Assembly: GCA_024275555.1 (NCBI GenBank)
Contig: JAJRYW010000400.1
Coordinates: 1-13,133 of the forward strand
DNA length: 13,133 nt
Reading direction: 5' to 3'
Source of the DNA: Calditrichota bacterium
Lineage (GTDB): Bacteria; Calditrichota; Calditrichia; RBG-13-44-9; J075
In this document: one piece after another, positions 6,448 through 12,873 of the stretch
Layout of the letters: each line of letters opens with the position of its first letter
How positions within the stretch are numbered: position 1 is the first letter of the stretch
Made by a program: the position numbers and the translations under genes
Notes under the pieces: generated by a model
The model's database searches: none
What the model was told of the DNA's origin: nothing
Seen by the model: the letters and a program-made list of their open reading frames with translations, nothing else

Positions 6448-7462
6448 GGTCCCTCTGCTCGTAGTTAAAATGTTGATAAGCCAGCGATGTCGCCACACGT
6501 CCCCGCGGCGTTCGCTTTACAAATCCTTCCTGGATTAAAAACGGTTCATAGATTTCTTCGATAGTATCCGCTTCTTCACCGACCGCCACGGCGATGGTGT
6601 TCAGGCCCACCGGCCCGCCGTCATATTTTTCGATAATTATCCGGATAATGCGTTTATCCATATCATCCAGGCCCAGTTCATCCACCTCCAGCATATCCAG
6701 CGCTTTATCGGACACCTGCCGGGTAATTATTCCGTCGGCTTTTACCTGGGCGTAATCCCGGGTGCGGCGCAGCAGGCGATTGGCCACCCGCGGGGTGCCC
6801 CGGGAGCGGCGGGCCAATTCCAGGGCGCCGTCCTCATCAATCTCCACTTTTAAGATACGGGCAGAGCGCAGGATAATCTGCTTCAGTTCCTCGGCCTGGT
6901 AGTAGTCCAGGCGCTGCACCACCCCAAAGCGGGCCCGCATCGGGGCGGTTAGCAATCCGGCCCGGGTGGTTGCCCCTACCAGGGTAAATTTGGGCAGGTT
7001 GATCTGGATACTGCGCGCGTTGGCGCCCCGGTCAATCATAATATCCAGCTTAAAATCTTCCATCGCGGAATAGAGGTATTCTTCCACCACGTTGTTGAGA
7101 CGATGAATTTCATCGATAAAAAGCACATCGTGCTCTTGAAGATTGGTCAGGATTCCGGCCAGGTCGCCGGCTTTATCCAGCACCGGCCCGGAGGTGCATT
7201 TGATATCCACCCCCAACTCGGCAGCGACGATGTAGGCCAGGGTGGTTTTCCCCAGCCCGGGAGGTCCGTAGAGCAGCACATGGTCCAGCGCTTCATCGCG
7301 TTGCCGGGCGGCTTCGATGAAGAGCGCCAGGTTGTCGATTACTTTTTTCTGTCCCACGAACTCATCAAAGCCGATCGGCCGCAGGGAACTCTCGAAAGCC
7401 TGCTCGTCGCCCTGGGGGAATGGATCGATGGCGCCGCGATCCGGATGCTGAGACTGATCCAT
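6422..7462 (-). CDS. ruvB: Holliday junction branch migration ATPase RuvB
   Basis: RuvB is the AAA+ motor that, as hexameric rings on RuvA-bound Holliday junctions, drives branch migration. The 346-residue protein has normal length. It shows FDEFVGQ, Walker A GPPGLGKT (66-73), Walker B DEIH (117-120), the sensor segment GATTRAGLLTAPMRARFG (163-180) and a C-terminal winged-helix region with KYDGGPVGLNTIAVAVGEE. The N-terminal approximately 20 residues are a family-variable extension. It starts one base after the ruvA stop (TAG, then A, then ATG) and its end overlaps the queA start, so it is embedded in one operon. Confidence 0.98.
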   Translation of the reverse strand: MDQSQHPDRGAIDPFPQGDEQAFESSLRPIGFDEFVGQKKVIDNLALFIEAARQRDEALDHVLLYGPPGLGKTTLAYIVAAELGVDIKCTSGPVLDKAGDLAGILTNLQEHDVLFIDEIHRLNNVVEEYLYSAMEDFKLDIMIDRGANARSIQINLPKFTLVGATTRAGLLTAPMRARFGVVQRLDYYQAEELKQIILRSARILKVEIDEDGALELARRSRGTPRVANRLLRRTRDYAQVKADGIITRQVSDKALDMLEVDELGLDDMDKRIIRIIIEKYDGGPVGLNTIAVAVGEEADTIEEIYEPFLIQEGFVKRTPRGRVATSLAYQHFNYEQRDHGRQQKLF

Positions 7463-7463
7463 A

Positions 7464-8072
7464 CTACATTTCCTTTAGCGCTAATTTGACAATTTCCTCG
7501 ATGGGTAAATCGTCTCCGCTGCGCTGTACTATTTTATTCACCGCGGTTCGCGCATCCCGCTGTTTGTATCCCAACGAGATCAGCGCCGCGACGGCTTCAT
7601 TCAATTTAATGCGATGCTGTTCACTCCCGTAAGATAGGGCAACCGTCTGCTCAATTTCCTCATGTTTCTGGATTTTTTCTTTCAGTTCCAGAATCAGCCG
7701 CTGGGCGGTTTTTTTGCCCACCCCGGGAATTTTGGTAAGCATGGGCACATCCCCGTGCACGATGGCCGCTTTCAGTTCATCAACGGTAATCCCGGAGAGG
7801 ATGGCGATGGCCAGTTTGGGGCCGACGCCGGAGATGGAAATTAGTTCCTGGAACACTTCTTTTTCGGCGGGCTCGGCAAAGCCGAACAATTGCAGGGTAT
7901 CCTCCCGCACATGGAGATAGGTGTGGAGATGGAGGTCGTTCCCGGGGCGGCATTGCTCCAGGGCCTGCGAGGTGTTCACACTCACACTGATCCCAAACCC
8001 CAGGCCGTGGCAATCGACCACCAGGAAGGTCGGGCTTTTGGTAATTAGTTTTCCGGAAATGCGCTCGATCAT
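7464..8072 (-). CDS. ruvA: Holliday junction DNA-binding protein RuvA
   Basis: RuvA binds the four-way junction as a tetramer and loads RuvB. The 202-residue product has the N-terminal OB-fold domain (MIERISGKL...), then two helix-hairpin-helix motifs, ISISGVGPKLAIAILSG and LTKIPGVGKKTAQRLILELKEK (about 77-134). A linker follows, then the small C-terminal domain that contacts RuvB (ALISLGYKQRDARTAVNKI). The start overlaps the ruvC stop by 4 bp (ATGA), and ruvB follows after a single base. Length and domain order are standard. Confidence 0.98.
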   Translation of the reverse strand: MIERISGKLITKSPTFLVVDCHGLGFGISVSVNTSQALEQCRPGNDLHLHTYLHVREDTLQLFGFAEPAEKEVFQELISISGVGPKLAIAILSGITVDELKAAIVHGDVPMLTKIPGVGKKTAQRLILELKEKIQKHEEIEQTVALSYGSEQHRIKLNEAVAALISLGYKQRDARTAVNKIVQRSGDDLPIEEIVKLALKEM

Positions 8073-8578
8073 CCTCTTCCCTGGTAATCCCGTTGAACTG
8101 CTTGAAATTTAAGCCGGTGATAGTGACACAAGGCAACAGCCAGGGCGTCCGCCGCATCCTGGGGCTTCGGCAACTCCTTTAGCCGAAGCAGATTTTTGAC
8201 CATGTGCTGCACTTGTTGTTTGGAGGCGGCGCCGGAACCGACGGTGGACATTTTTACTTCCCGGGCGGCGTATTCGAACACCGGGATGCCGGCCTGCCGG
8301 GCCGCCACCATCGCTGCTCCCCGGGCGTGGCCCATCACAATGGCTGTGTTGACGTTTTCGTGGTAAAAAACCTCCTCAATGGCGCACTGAACCGGCTGAT
8401 ATTCCGCCACAACGGCGGAAATTTCCTGGTAAATTTTCCACAATTTGTCGGATAAGGTTAACTGCTTCCCCCGGTTGTAGATGCCGCCAAACCCGCAACA
8501 GACCACCTGCCGGCTTTCCACGCGAATTAGGCCGTATCCGGTCACGCTTACGCCGGGGTCGATCCCAAGTATGATCAT
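8069..8578 (-). CDS. ruvC: Crossover junction endodeoxyribonuclease RuvC
   Basis: RuvC is the dimeric RNase H-fold nuclease that cuts Holliday junctions symmetrically. The 169-residue protein begins MIILGIDPGVSVTGYG. The four catalytic acidic residues are recognisable: D7, E68 (AIEE), D141 and D144 (KPQDAADALAVALCH). The HENVNTAIVMGHARGA segment and the basic EVKMSTVGSGAASKQQV region are also typical. It is the first of the three ruv genes; 73 bp separate it from the upstream yebC stop, with no terminator visible, so it is probably co-transcribed with yebC. Confidence 0.98.
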   Translation of the reverse strand: MIILGIDPGVSVTGYGLIRVESRQVVCCGFGGIYNRGKQLTLSDKLWKIYQEISAVVAEYQPVQCAIEEVFYHENVNTAIVMGHARGAAMVAARQAGIPVFEYAAREVKMSTVGSGAASKQQVQHMVKNLLRLKELPKPQDAADALAVALCHYHRLKFQAVQRDYQGRG

Positions 8579-8651
8579 CTTTGCTGTTTATCCTCATTTG
8601 CGGCGGTGGAAACATGCCATCACCAAAATCGATCTGTTACCCGGCAGCGGC

Positions 8652-9404
8652 TCAGCCGGCGCCTATCTGCTCCATCACCTTTTCGTCGATGTCAAAATTT
8701 GCGTATACATTCTGGACGTCATCGTTGTCTTCCAGGGCTTCCATCAATTTGAGCATCTGTTCCGCTTTTTTGCCTTCCAGCGGCACGGTGTTCTGGGGCA
8801 GGTAGGTCAGTTCCGCAGATTCGATATGGATACCCTGCGCTTCCAGTTTGCTGCGCACGCTGTCAAAATTTTCCGGGCTGGTGTATATTTCGTAAAATCC
8901 GTCTTCCACTTTGAAGTCATCCGCGCCGAAATCAATGGCCAGGAGCATCAGTTCTTCTTCGTCGTAGGTTTCCTGGGGAACCCGGATAAATCCTTTGCGG
9001 TCGAACATCCAGGCCACGCAACCGCTTTCTCCCAGATTGCCGCCGTGTTTGGAGAGCAGGTGTCGCACCTCGCCGACGGTGCGATTTTTATTATCGGTGG
9101 TACAGGTGATGAAGAGCGCCACGCCGCCGGGGCCGTAGCCTTCGTAGGCAACCTCTTCGAAGACCACCCCGGGAAGCTCTCCGGTTCCTTTTTTAATGGC
9201 ATTTTCGATATTCTTCATGGGCATATTTGCTGCTTTGGCCGCCTGAATAGCGGTGCGCAAACGAGGATTGGAATCGATATCTCCCCCGCCCACTCGCGCC
9301 GCAACGGTAATCTCTTTAATTAACTTGGTAAAGATTTTACCGCGTTTGGCGTCTTGCCGTTCTTTCCGGAATTTGATGTTTGCCCATTTAGAATGGCCAG
9401 CCAT
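8652..9404 (-). CDS. yebC: YebC/TACO1-family protein
   Basis: The 250-residue product is a textbook YebC protein: MAGHSKWANIKFRKERQDAKRGK at the start, then AARVGGGDIDSNPRLRTAIQAAKAANMP, the EEVAYEGYGPGGVAL segment and NRTVGEVRHLLSKHGGNLGESG. The family was long annotated as transcriptional regulators. Later work on YebC and mitochondrial TACO1 supports a ribosome-associated role in translation of difficult stretches such as polyproline. A strong GGAGG Shine-Dalgarno precedes the ATG. It lies directly upstream of ruvC, an association seen in many bacteria, and 21 bp downstream of the SPOR lipoprotein gene. The assignment is firm; the physiological role here is inferred from relatives. Confidence 0.97.
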   Translation of the reverse strand: MAGHSKWANIKFRKERQDAKRGKIFTKLIKEITVAARVGGGDIDSNPRLRTAIQAAKAANMPMKNIENAIKKGTGELPGVVFEEVAYEGYGPGGVALFITCTTDNKNRTVGEVRHLLSKHGGNLGESGCVAWMFDRKGFIRVPQETYDEEELMLLAIDFGADDFKVEDGFYEIYTSPENFDSVRSKLEAQGIHIESAELTYLPQNTVPLEGKKAEQMLKLMEALEDNDDVQNVYANFDIDEKVMEQIGAG

Positions 9405-9425
9405 ACATCCTCCACTCTTGCAAAA

Positions 9426-9992
9426 TCAGTTTATTTCCGGTTCTTCCGGGAGGTCTTGCCGTTTCGGAAGCACCGGATTCGTGTTAATTTTAGTTTTGAC
9501 AATAAAGGCGGTGGGATATCCTTTTTTGCGCGCCAGCCGCCGATAGCGTTCCGCTTCATCGCGGGTTTTGCAATCTCCGATACGCACTTTATACATCGGG
9601 GAATCGAACTCGATGTAAACGGCAATGCTGTCTTCGGCAAAGAGATATTCGGCTTCTTTTTTCTCCAGGGTGGCCTTTTCAATAAAGTTGGTGGCAAAGA
9701 GCTGCACCCGGAAACCGTCAATTTGACGATTTTCCTCTACCGGCGCATTTTGCCCGGCGGCAGCGTTGCCCGGCCTTTCCGAGGGATTCACCACCGCGGC
9801 GGATTCCGGGAAAGTTATATCCTCGTCTTCGAGCGTGTAAGGATCAAAAGACTCATCATAGCGGGGCGCCGCAGGCGCCGGGGGCAGGTCTGCACGGGTT
9901 GCCGGGCGGGAAGAAGCGCAGGAGAACATGCTCAAAGCCGCCCCGATCACCAGTAAAAACAGGCTTAATTTCCATAAAACGATTTTTTTCAT
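9426..9992 (-). CDS. SPOR-domain lipoprotein
   Basis: This 188-residue predicted lipoprotein has a signal sequence (1-24: MKK, a hydrophobic core, then MFSC) with the lipidated cysteine at C25. A Pro/Ala-rich low-complexity linker follows (about 27-90). A C-terminal SPOR domain (about 91-168: GFRVQLFATNFIEKATLEKKEA...YKVRIGDCKTRDEAERYRRLARKKGYPTAFIV) closes it. SPOR domains bind peptidoglycan glycan strands stripped of stem peptides, usually at division sites. I chose the ATG at 9992 because AAGGTAGG lies just upstream and the signal peptide begins there; a 45-codon longer reading has no such support. It is probably the first gene of the yebC-ruvCAB-queA transcript. A role in septal wall work, like that of the nearby dcw genes, is inference. 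Confidence 0.9.
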   Translation of the reverse strand: MKKIVLWKLSLFLLVIGAALSMFSCASSRPATRADLPPAPAAPRYDESFDPYTLEDEDITFPESAAVVNPSERPGNAAAGQNAPVEENRQIDGFRVQLFATNFIEKATLEKKEAEYLFAEDSIAVYIEFDSPMYKVRIGDCKTRDEAERYRRLARKKGYPTAFIVKTKINTNPVLPKRQDLPEEPEIN

Positions 9993-10243
9993 AACACCTA
10001 CCTTTTTAATAAAATGGCGACGGAAAAAATAAGAGATAAACATAGGTGATTCAAGCAAAATATTTTGCCCGAATATAACATGAATAAAGCTTGATTGAAA
10101 CAGCCCGATCTTTAAAAGAGTTTTCACAAGTATTTCCCGAAAACTTTACCCTGGATTTCTTTATGATGTTTGTCACAATAAAAAACAAAAAAATGGTTTT
10201 CTTTCTGTATTCCAACCAAATTCCAAACAGAGGAGAGTTGTGG
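9993..10243. promoter_or_regulatory. Divergent intergenic region with a 14-bp perfect palindrome
   Basis: These 251 bp separate the minus-strand SPOR operon from the plus-strand Ig-like gene, so promoters for both should lie here. The perfect palindrome GCAAAATATTTTGC is at 10055-10068 and could be an operator. On the minus strand TTGAAT (10053-10048) is a possible but weak -35 element for the SPOR operon. On the plus strand AGAGGAG (10229-10235) is a good Shine-Dalgarno, 8 nt before the ATG at 10244. I could not pick a convincing plus-strand promoter. Coding potential across 10091-10243 looks like a chance extension of the downstream frame. Confidence 0.5.
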
Positions 10244-11089
10244 ATGCACACGAGAGGTAATGGGTTCAAATCAATGGTGCTGATGATTGCACTAATCAGC
10301 ATTTTTACGAGCAGTTGTATTGAGCGGCGCGACGATGTTCCCCCGATAGTTACCATCATCAGCCCGGTGGAAGGGGATTTATTACAGGGGAGTGTGCCGG
10401 TGATCGTCACCGCCTTCGATGACCGGGATATTCAAACAATCCGGGTGTTCATCGACGGCCAGGAAGTTGTCGCGGTTGAAAATGAGAACGTGGTCAACTA
10501 TAATTGGGACAGCACCCCCCAGGCGGATAACCGGGAGCACTTTATCGCTGCGTATGCCATCGACAAGAAGAATAATGTCGGGCCGGCAATAAGCGTAACG
10601 GTTACCGTGCTGGGAGAAACGCCGTTGGACAGCCTGGCCCCGGCCATTTCGCTGGGAAACCCGGCGGCCGGGCAAGTTGTCAGCGGTATTGTTAATATTG
10701 TTGCGTTGGCCCAGCCGGGACAAAACAATCCCATCGACAGCGTAGCCGTGTTCATCGACGGAACACGCGCATTTTCGGAGACCGCGTCGCCGTATATCTT
10801 TCCCTGGGATGTCTCGCGTCTGATCAACGGCTCATCGCACACCATTTTTGCCACCGCGTACGACCGGGCCGGGTTTAACATCTCCACGCCGGTTATTACG
10901 GTGACCGTATCGTCAGACAGTATCGGCAATTTGACGCCTCCCCTGGCGAGCATTGTTCACCCGATTCCCGGGCAGGTTGTCAGCGGAATGGTAAATATTA
11001 TCGGGGAAGTGGATAATATCGAGCACAACCCCATCGACAGCGTTTCCTTCTTTATTGACGGAATCAAATCGTTCACCACGGCAAATTAA
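10244..11089 (+). CDS. Ig-like repeat lipoprotein, ended by an in-frame TAA
   Basis: This is a predicted surface or periplasmic lipoprotein of 281 residues up to the stop. The signal peptide (1-24) ends in TSSC, with C25 as the likely lipidated residue. It then has Ig-like (bacterial Ig/cadherin-like) beta-sandwich units: domain 1 (about 33-123, PPIVTIISPVEG start), domain 2 (about 128-227) and the first half of domain 3 (from about 228). Each unit carries a V(A/S)xFIDG strand and a SHTIF..A.D segment typical of these adhesion or scaffold modules. The start at 10244 is supported by AGAGGAG 8 nt upstream and by the signal peptide. The TAA at 11087-11089 cuts domain 3 in the middle, and the same frame continues cleanly for 146 codons afterwards. 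The product as encoded is probably a damaged version of a protein of about 428 codons. Function unknown. Confidence 0.75.
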   Translation: MHTRGNGFKSMVLMIALISIFTSSCIERRDDVPPIVTIISPVEGDLLQGSVPVIVTAFDDRDIQTIRVFIDGQEVVAVENENVVNYNWDSTPQADNREHFIAAYAIDKKNNVGPAISVTVTVLGETPLDSLAPAISLGNPAAGQVVSGIVNIVALAQPGQNNPIDSVAVFIDGTRAFSETASPYIFPWDVSRLINGSSHTIFATAYDRAGFNISTPVITVTVSSDSIGNLTPPLASIVHPIPGQVVSGMVNIIGEVDNIEHNPIDSVSFFIDGIKSFTTAN

Positions 11090-11224
11090 CCGTATATTTT
11101 CCCCTGGGACGTGACCGGTTTGGTCGACGGTTCATCCCATACAATTTTTTTTACCGCCCACGATCAGGCCGAATTTAACCCCTCTTCCGACGTCATTTCG
11201 GTTACGGTCAGTTCCAATGTGATT
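10625..11224 (+). repeat. Exact-length 300-bp tandem duplication encoding Ig-like domains 2 and 3
   Basis: Unit 10625-10924 and unit 10925-11224 align over 100 codons with no length change. GQVVSG recurs at residues 143 and 243, NPIDSV at 162 and 262, and PYIFPWDV at 183 and 283. DNA similarity is also high in places, for example TCAGCGG, CCCATCGACAGCGT and CCGTATAT. Unit boundaries are arbitrary; only the 300-bp period is certain. Domains 1 and 4 are more diverged. Confidence 0.85.
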
Positions 11225-11530
11225 GTGGATGGGATATCGCCAACCGTGCAATTTGTCTACCCGGACCCCGCCCTGCCGACCAGCTTCAGTGTTGCCGCGG
11301 TTCCGGGCATCACCGTGGTGGCAGACGCCCGGGATAATGTAGCCATTGACCGGGTGGAGTTTTATATTGACGGAATCTTCCAGGCAGCCGACGCCCAGGG
11401 GCCGCTCTATGAGTACGCCTGGGATTTTACCGGCTACGCCACCGGTATTGACCATACCATTTATGTGCGCGCTGTCGACACATCGGGCAACACCGCCACA
11501 GCCCTGACGGCTGTTACTTTGCTGCCCTGA
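11090..11530 (+). pseudogene. Downstream part of the Ig-like lipoprotein gene after the in-frame stop
   Basis: Directly after the TAA the same frame runs 146 codons to the TGA ending at 11530. It starts PYIFPWDVTGLVDGSSHTIF, which is the exact continuation of domain 3 as judged from domain 2. A fourth Ig-like unit follows (ISPTVQFVYPDP...IDRVEFYIDG...DHTIYVRAVDTSGNTAT). A GTG at 11111 could formally start it, but that gives half a domain with no signal peptide or ribosome binding site. No other stop or frameshift occurs, so the lesion is recent, a sequencing or assembly error, or read through. The equivalent codon in domain 2 is TCG (Ser182). Confidence 0.75.
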
Positions 11531-11551
11531 CCGCCAGAAATTTCAAGCATT

Positions 11552-11597
11552 AACGAAGAAAGCCCCTGCCATTATCAGCAGGGGCTTTCTTCGTTTT
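11552..11597. terminator. Perfect 18-bp stem bidirectional terminator
   Basis: AACGAAGAAAGCCCCTGC (11552-11569) and its exact reverse complement (11578-11595) enclose an 8-nt loop. On the plus strand the stem ends in TTTCTTCGTTTT, and on the minus strand the same arm sequence gives a T-rich end. It sits 21 bp after the Ig-like gene stop and 18 bp beyond the end of the convergent gene, so it probably terminates both. Confidence 0.93.
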
Positions 11598-11615
11598 ACC
11601 GGCAATGGGAGAAAG

Positions 11616-12002
11616 TTATTTTATTTGTTTAGCATACCAGGAGCCGGGCGCGTTTAAAAATATTCCCCGGTAGGTGTGATCTTCCCGGGAGTAAAATCCC
11701 GAGAAATTCAACTTCCGAGCATTTACGTTTGTTACAAAACTAAGGGTATTTTCAACCGTAAAGAGCACCTCAGTTACCGGGGAGGTTTCCTTCCCGGTCG
11801 TGAATTTGCCGCTCAACTCCCTGTTCAGGATCAGTATACCGCTAAAGGACGGCTCATTTCCCACGGTAATCATCACCGTAAATTCGGCCATTCGTTCCGG
11901 CTCATCTTTGATCACATCCAGGATCAAAGATGTAGCAATGGTTGCTATAGCCCCTAAAACAACCGTGACAATCACCATTTTATAGGATTTCTTTTCGGAC
12001 AT
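11616..12002 (-). CDS. Small single-pass membrane protein of unknown function
   Basis: This 128-residue protein is not one I recognise. A short charged N-terminus (MSEKKSYK) leads to one hydrophobic segment (about 9-29, MVIVTVVLGAIATIATSLIL). It then has a soluble domain of about 95 residues with alternating hydrophobic and polar residues that suggests beta strands (EFTVMITVG, SGILILNRE, TEVLFTVENTLSFVTNV, KLNFSGFYS). There is no lipobox; an uncleaved anchor is as likely as a signal peptide. The ATG at 12002 is preceded by GGGGAGG, a strong Shine-Dalgarno, whereas the longer frame upstream (to 12239) has none and crosses a GC-rich hairpin. It is convergent with the Ig-like gene and shares its terminator. 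It stands alone, so neighbours give no hint of its job. Confidence 0.7.
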   Translation of the reverse strand: MSEKKSYKMVIVTVVLGAIATIATSLILDVIKDEPERMAEFTVMITVGNEPSFSGILILNRELSGKFTTGKETSPVTEVLFTVENTLSFVTNVNARKLNFSGFYSREDHTYRGIFLNAPGSWYAKQIK

Positions 12003-12139
12003 GGCCTCCCCGGAATTCTTTTTCATAAATGGAAACGGATTGACAAAAGATAACTGCTTTGGGGGTAAATTGCAATGGAATGTAAGGAAGGCGCGGCAGC
12101 AATCACCCCGGCATCGTTCGCCGGACGCTTCCCAATGCT

Positions 12140-12169
12140 CTCCCCTTCCCGGGCGGCCGGAAAGGGGAG
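12140..12169. repeat. GC-rich inverted repeat
   Basis: CTCCCCTTCCCGG (12140-12152) pairs with CCGGAAAGGGGAG (12157-12169) across a 4-nt GCGG loop. Twelve of thirteen positions pair, with one C-A mismatch. No T-run follows on either strand, so it is not a typical rho-independent terminator. It could be a dispersed palindromic repeat or an mRNA structure upstream of the minus-strand membrane protein gene. Confidence 0.7.
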
Positions 12170-12291
12170 CTTGGAGGATTTTGCGGGCAAAAGACAGAAG
12201 GTTAACGCGGATGCGACAAATCGGGGCAAAACATATCACAATTCCGGCCGGCCGGATTGCGGCTACCGGGCCAATCTATGTTCGCGGATTA

Positions 12292-12321
12292 ATTCACGCC
12301 TCTATAATTCACAGGTCTATA
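12292..12321. repeat. Tandem pair of 15-bp units
   Basis: ATTCACGCCTCTATA (12292-12306) is followed directly by ATTCACAGGTCTATA (12307-12321), identical at 12 of 15 positions with the three differences adjacent. It may be a small duplication or a pair of binding sites. No function is evident. Confidence 0.6.
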
Positions 12322-12495
12322 AGAACAATATTGCTGTTGATGTAGTAGAATTTATCGAGCATAAATAACCTTTGCGAGCCTCGCGTTTCTGCGGCAAAAA
12401 CTATGATGAAGAACCGGGAGACGCCTAAAATTTTCTTTTCACAGAAAAATTCAGTACATTTATTTAAATTATTTACCACCTAACTGCGGGGGTTT

Positions 12496-12873
12496 ATGAT
12501 GGGTATTTTCAGAAAAGTACTGGGGCCGGCCTCGAAGTATGACAAAACACTGCCCTATACGTACCAGGCCCGGGTCGATGCACTGCGGGGGCTGGGGCGC
12601 GAACCGGTCTACCAATACTACTACGCAGACACGATCTGCGGTTTGCTGGATTATTTGCGGCAAGAGGGCATTTCTCCGGACGAGGCCGATTTGTTTGAAG
12701 TGTACCAGGGAGACCAGCGCGAGATCAAAAAGGAATACTGCCTGGACGCCAATCGGCGCTGGCTGTCGCGGCCGGAGATTTGCAACGCCCTGCGGGAACA
12801 CTACAAAGGGCATATCGATGAGTTCAGTTGCTCCTTCCGCGACCGCGACCGGCAGGGTTGCGGGCCATACTGA
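12496..12873 (+). CDS. Cysteine-containing small protein of unknown function
   Basis: This 125-residue, probably cytoplasmic protein has no signal peptide and no membrane segment. I do not recognise a named family. The N-terminus MMGIFRKVLGPASKYDKTLPYTYQAR leads to a helical centre (ADTICGLLDYLRQEG, then SPDEADLFEVYQGDQREIKKEYC). A C-terminal part follows with NRRWLSRPEICNALREHYKGH and FSCSFRDRDRQGCGPY. Cysteines are at 48, 82, 96, 112 and 122; the last two, with nearby acidic residues, might bind metal, which is speculation. Either ATG at 12496 or 12499 could start it; a G-rich GCGGGGG lies upstream. Codon use is GC-rich like the neighbouring housekeeping genes, and the frame is clean, so I take it as real. 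Confidence 0.65.
   Translation: MMGIFRKVLGPASKYDKTLPYTYQARVDALRGLGREPVYQYYYADTICGLLDYLRQEGISPDEADLFEVYQGDQREIKKEYCLDANRRWLSRPEICNALREHYKGHIDEFSCSFRDRDRQGCGPY

Larger units (their letters stand above)
12003..12495. other. Gene-poor stretch with GC-rich hairpin and short repeats
   Basis: I see no supported gene in these 493 bp. They should hold the promoters of the two divergent small genes, but I cannot identify them with confidence. A plus-strand open frame at 12075-12368 has no Shine-Dalgarno and a composition unlike a folded protein. Structural items are the hairpin at 12140-12169, the near-palindrome with CCGGCCGGCCGG at about 12240-12258, and a tandem 15-bp pair at 12292-12321. The segment just before the gene at 12496 is AT-rich. 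Confidence 0.6.

Noticed and set aside
8481..9323. 280-residue plus-strand open frame
   Set aside because: It is antisense to yebC and ruvC, and both of those are certain.
12003..12239. Longer N-terminus for the small membrane protein
   Set aside because: The extra 79 codons are Cys/Arg-rich noise crossing the GC-rich hairpin, while GGGGAGG precedes the internal ATG at 12002.
12075..12368. 97-residue plus-strand open frame in the gap
   Set aside because: It has no Shine-Dalgarno, no recognisable family and low-complexity composition across the hairpin and repeats; I keep it only as a possible gene remnant.
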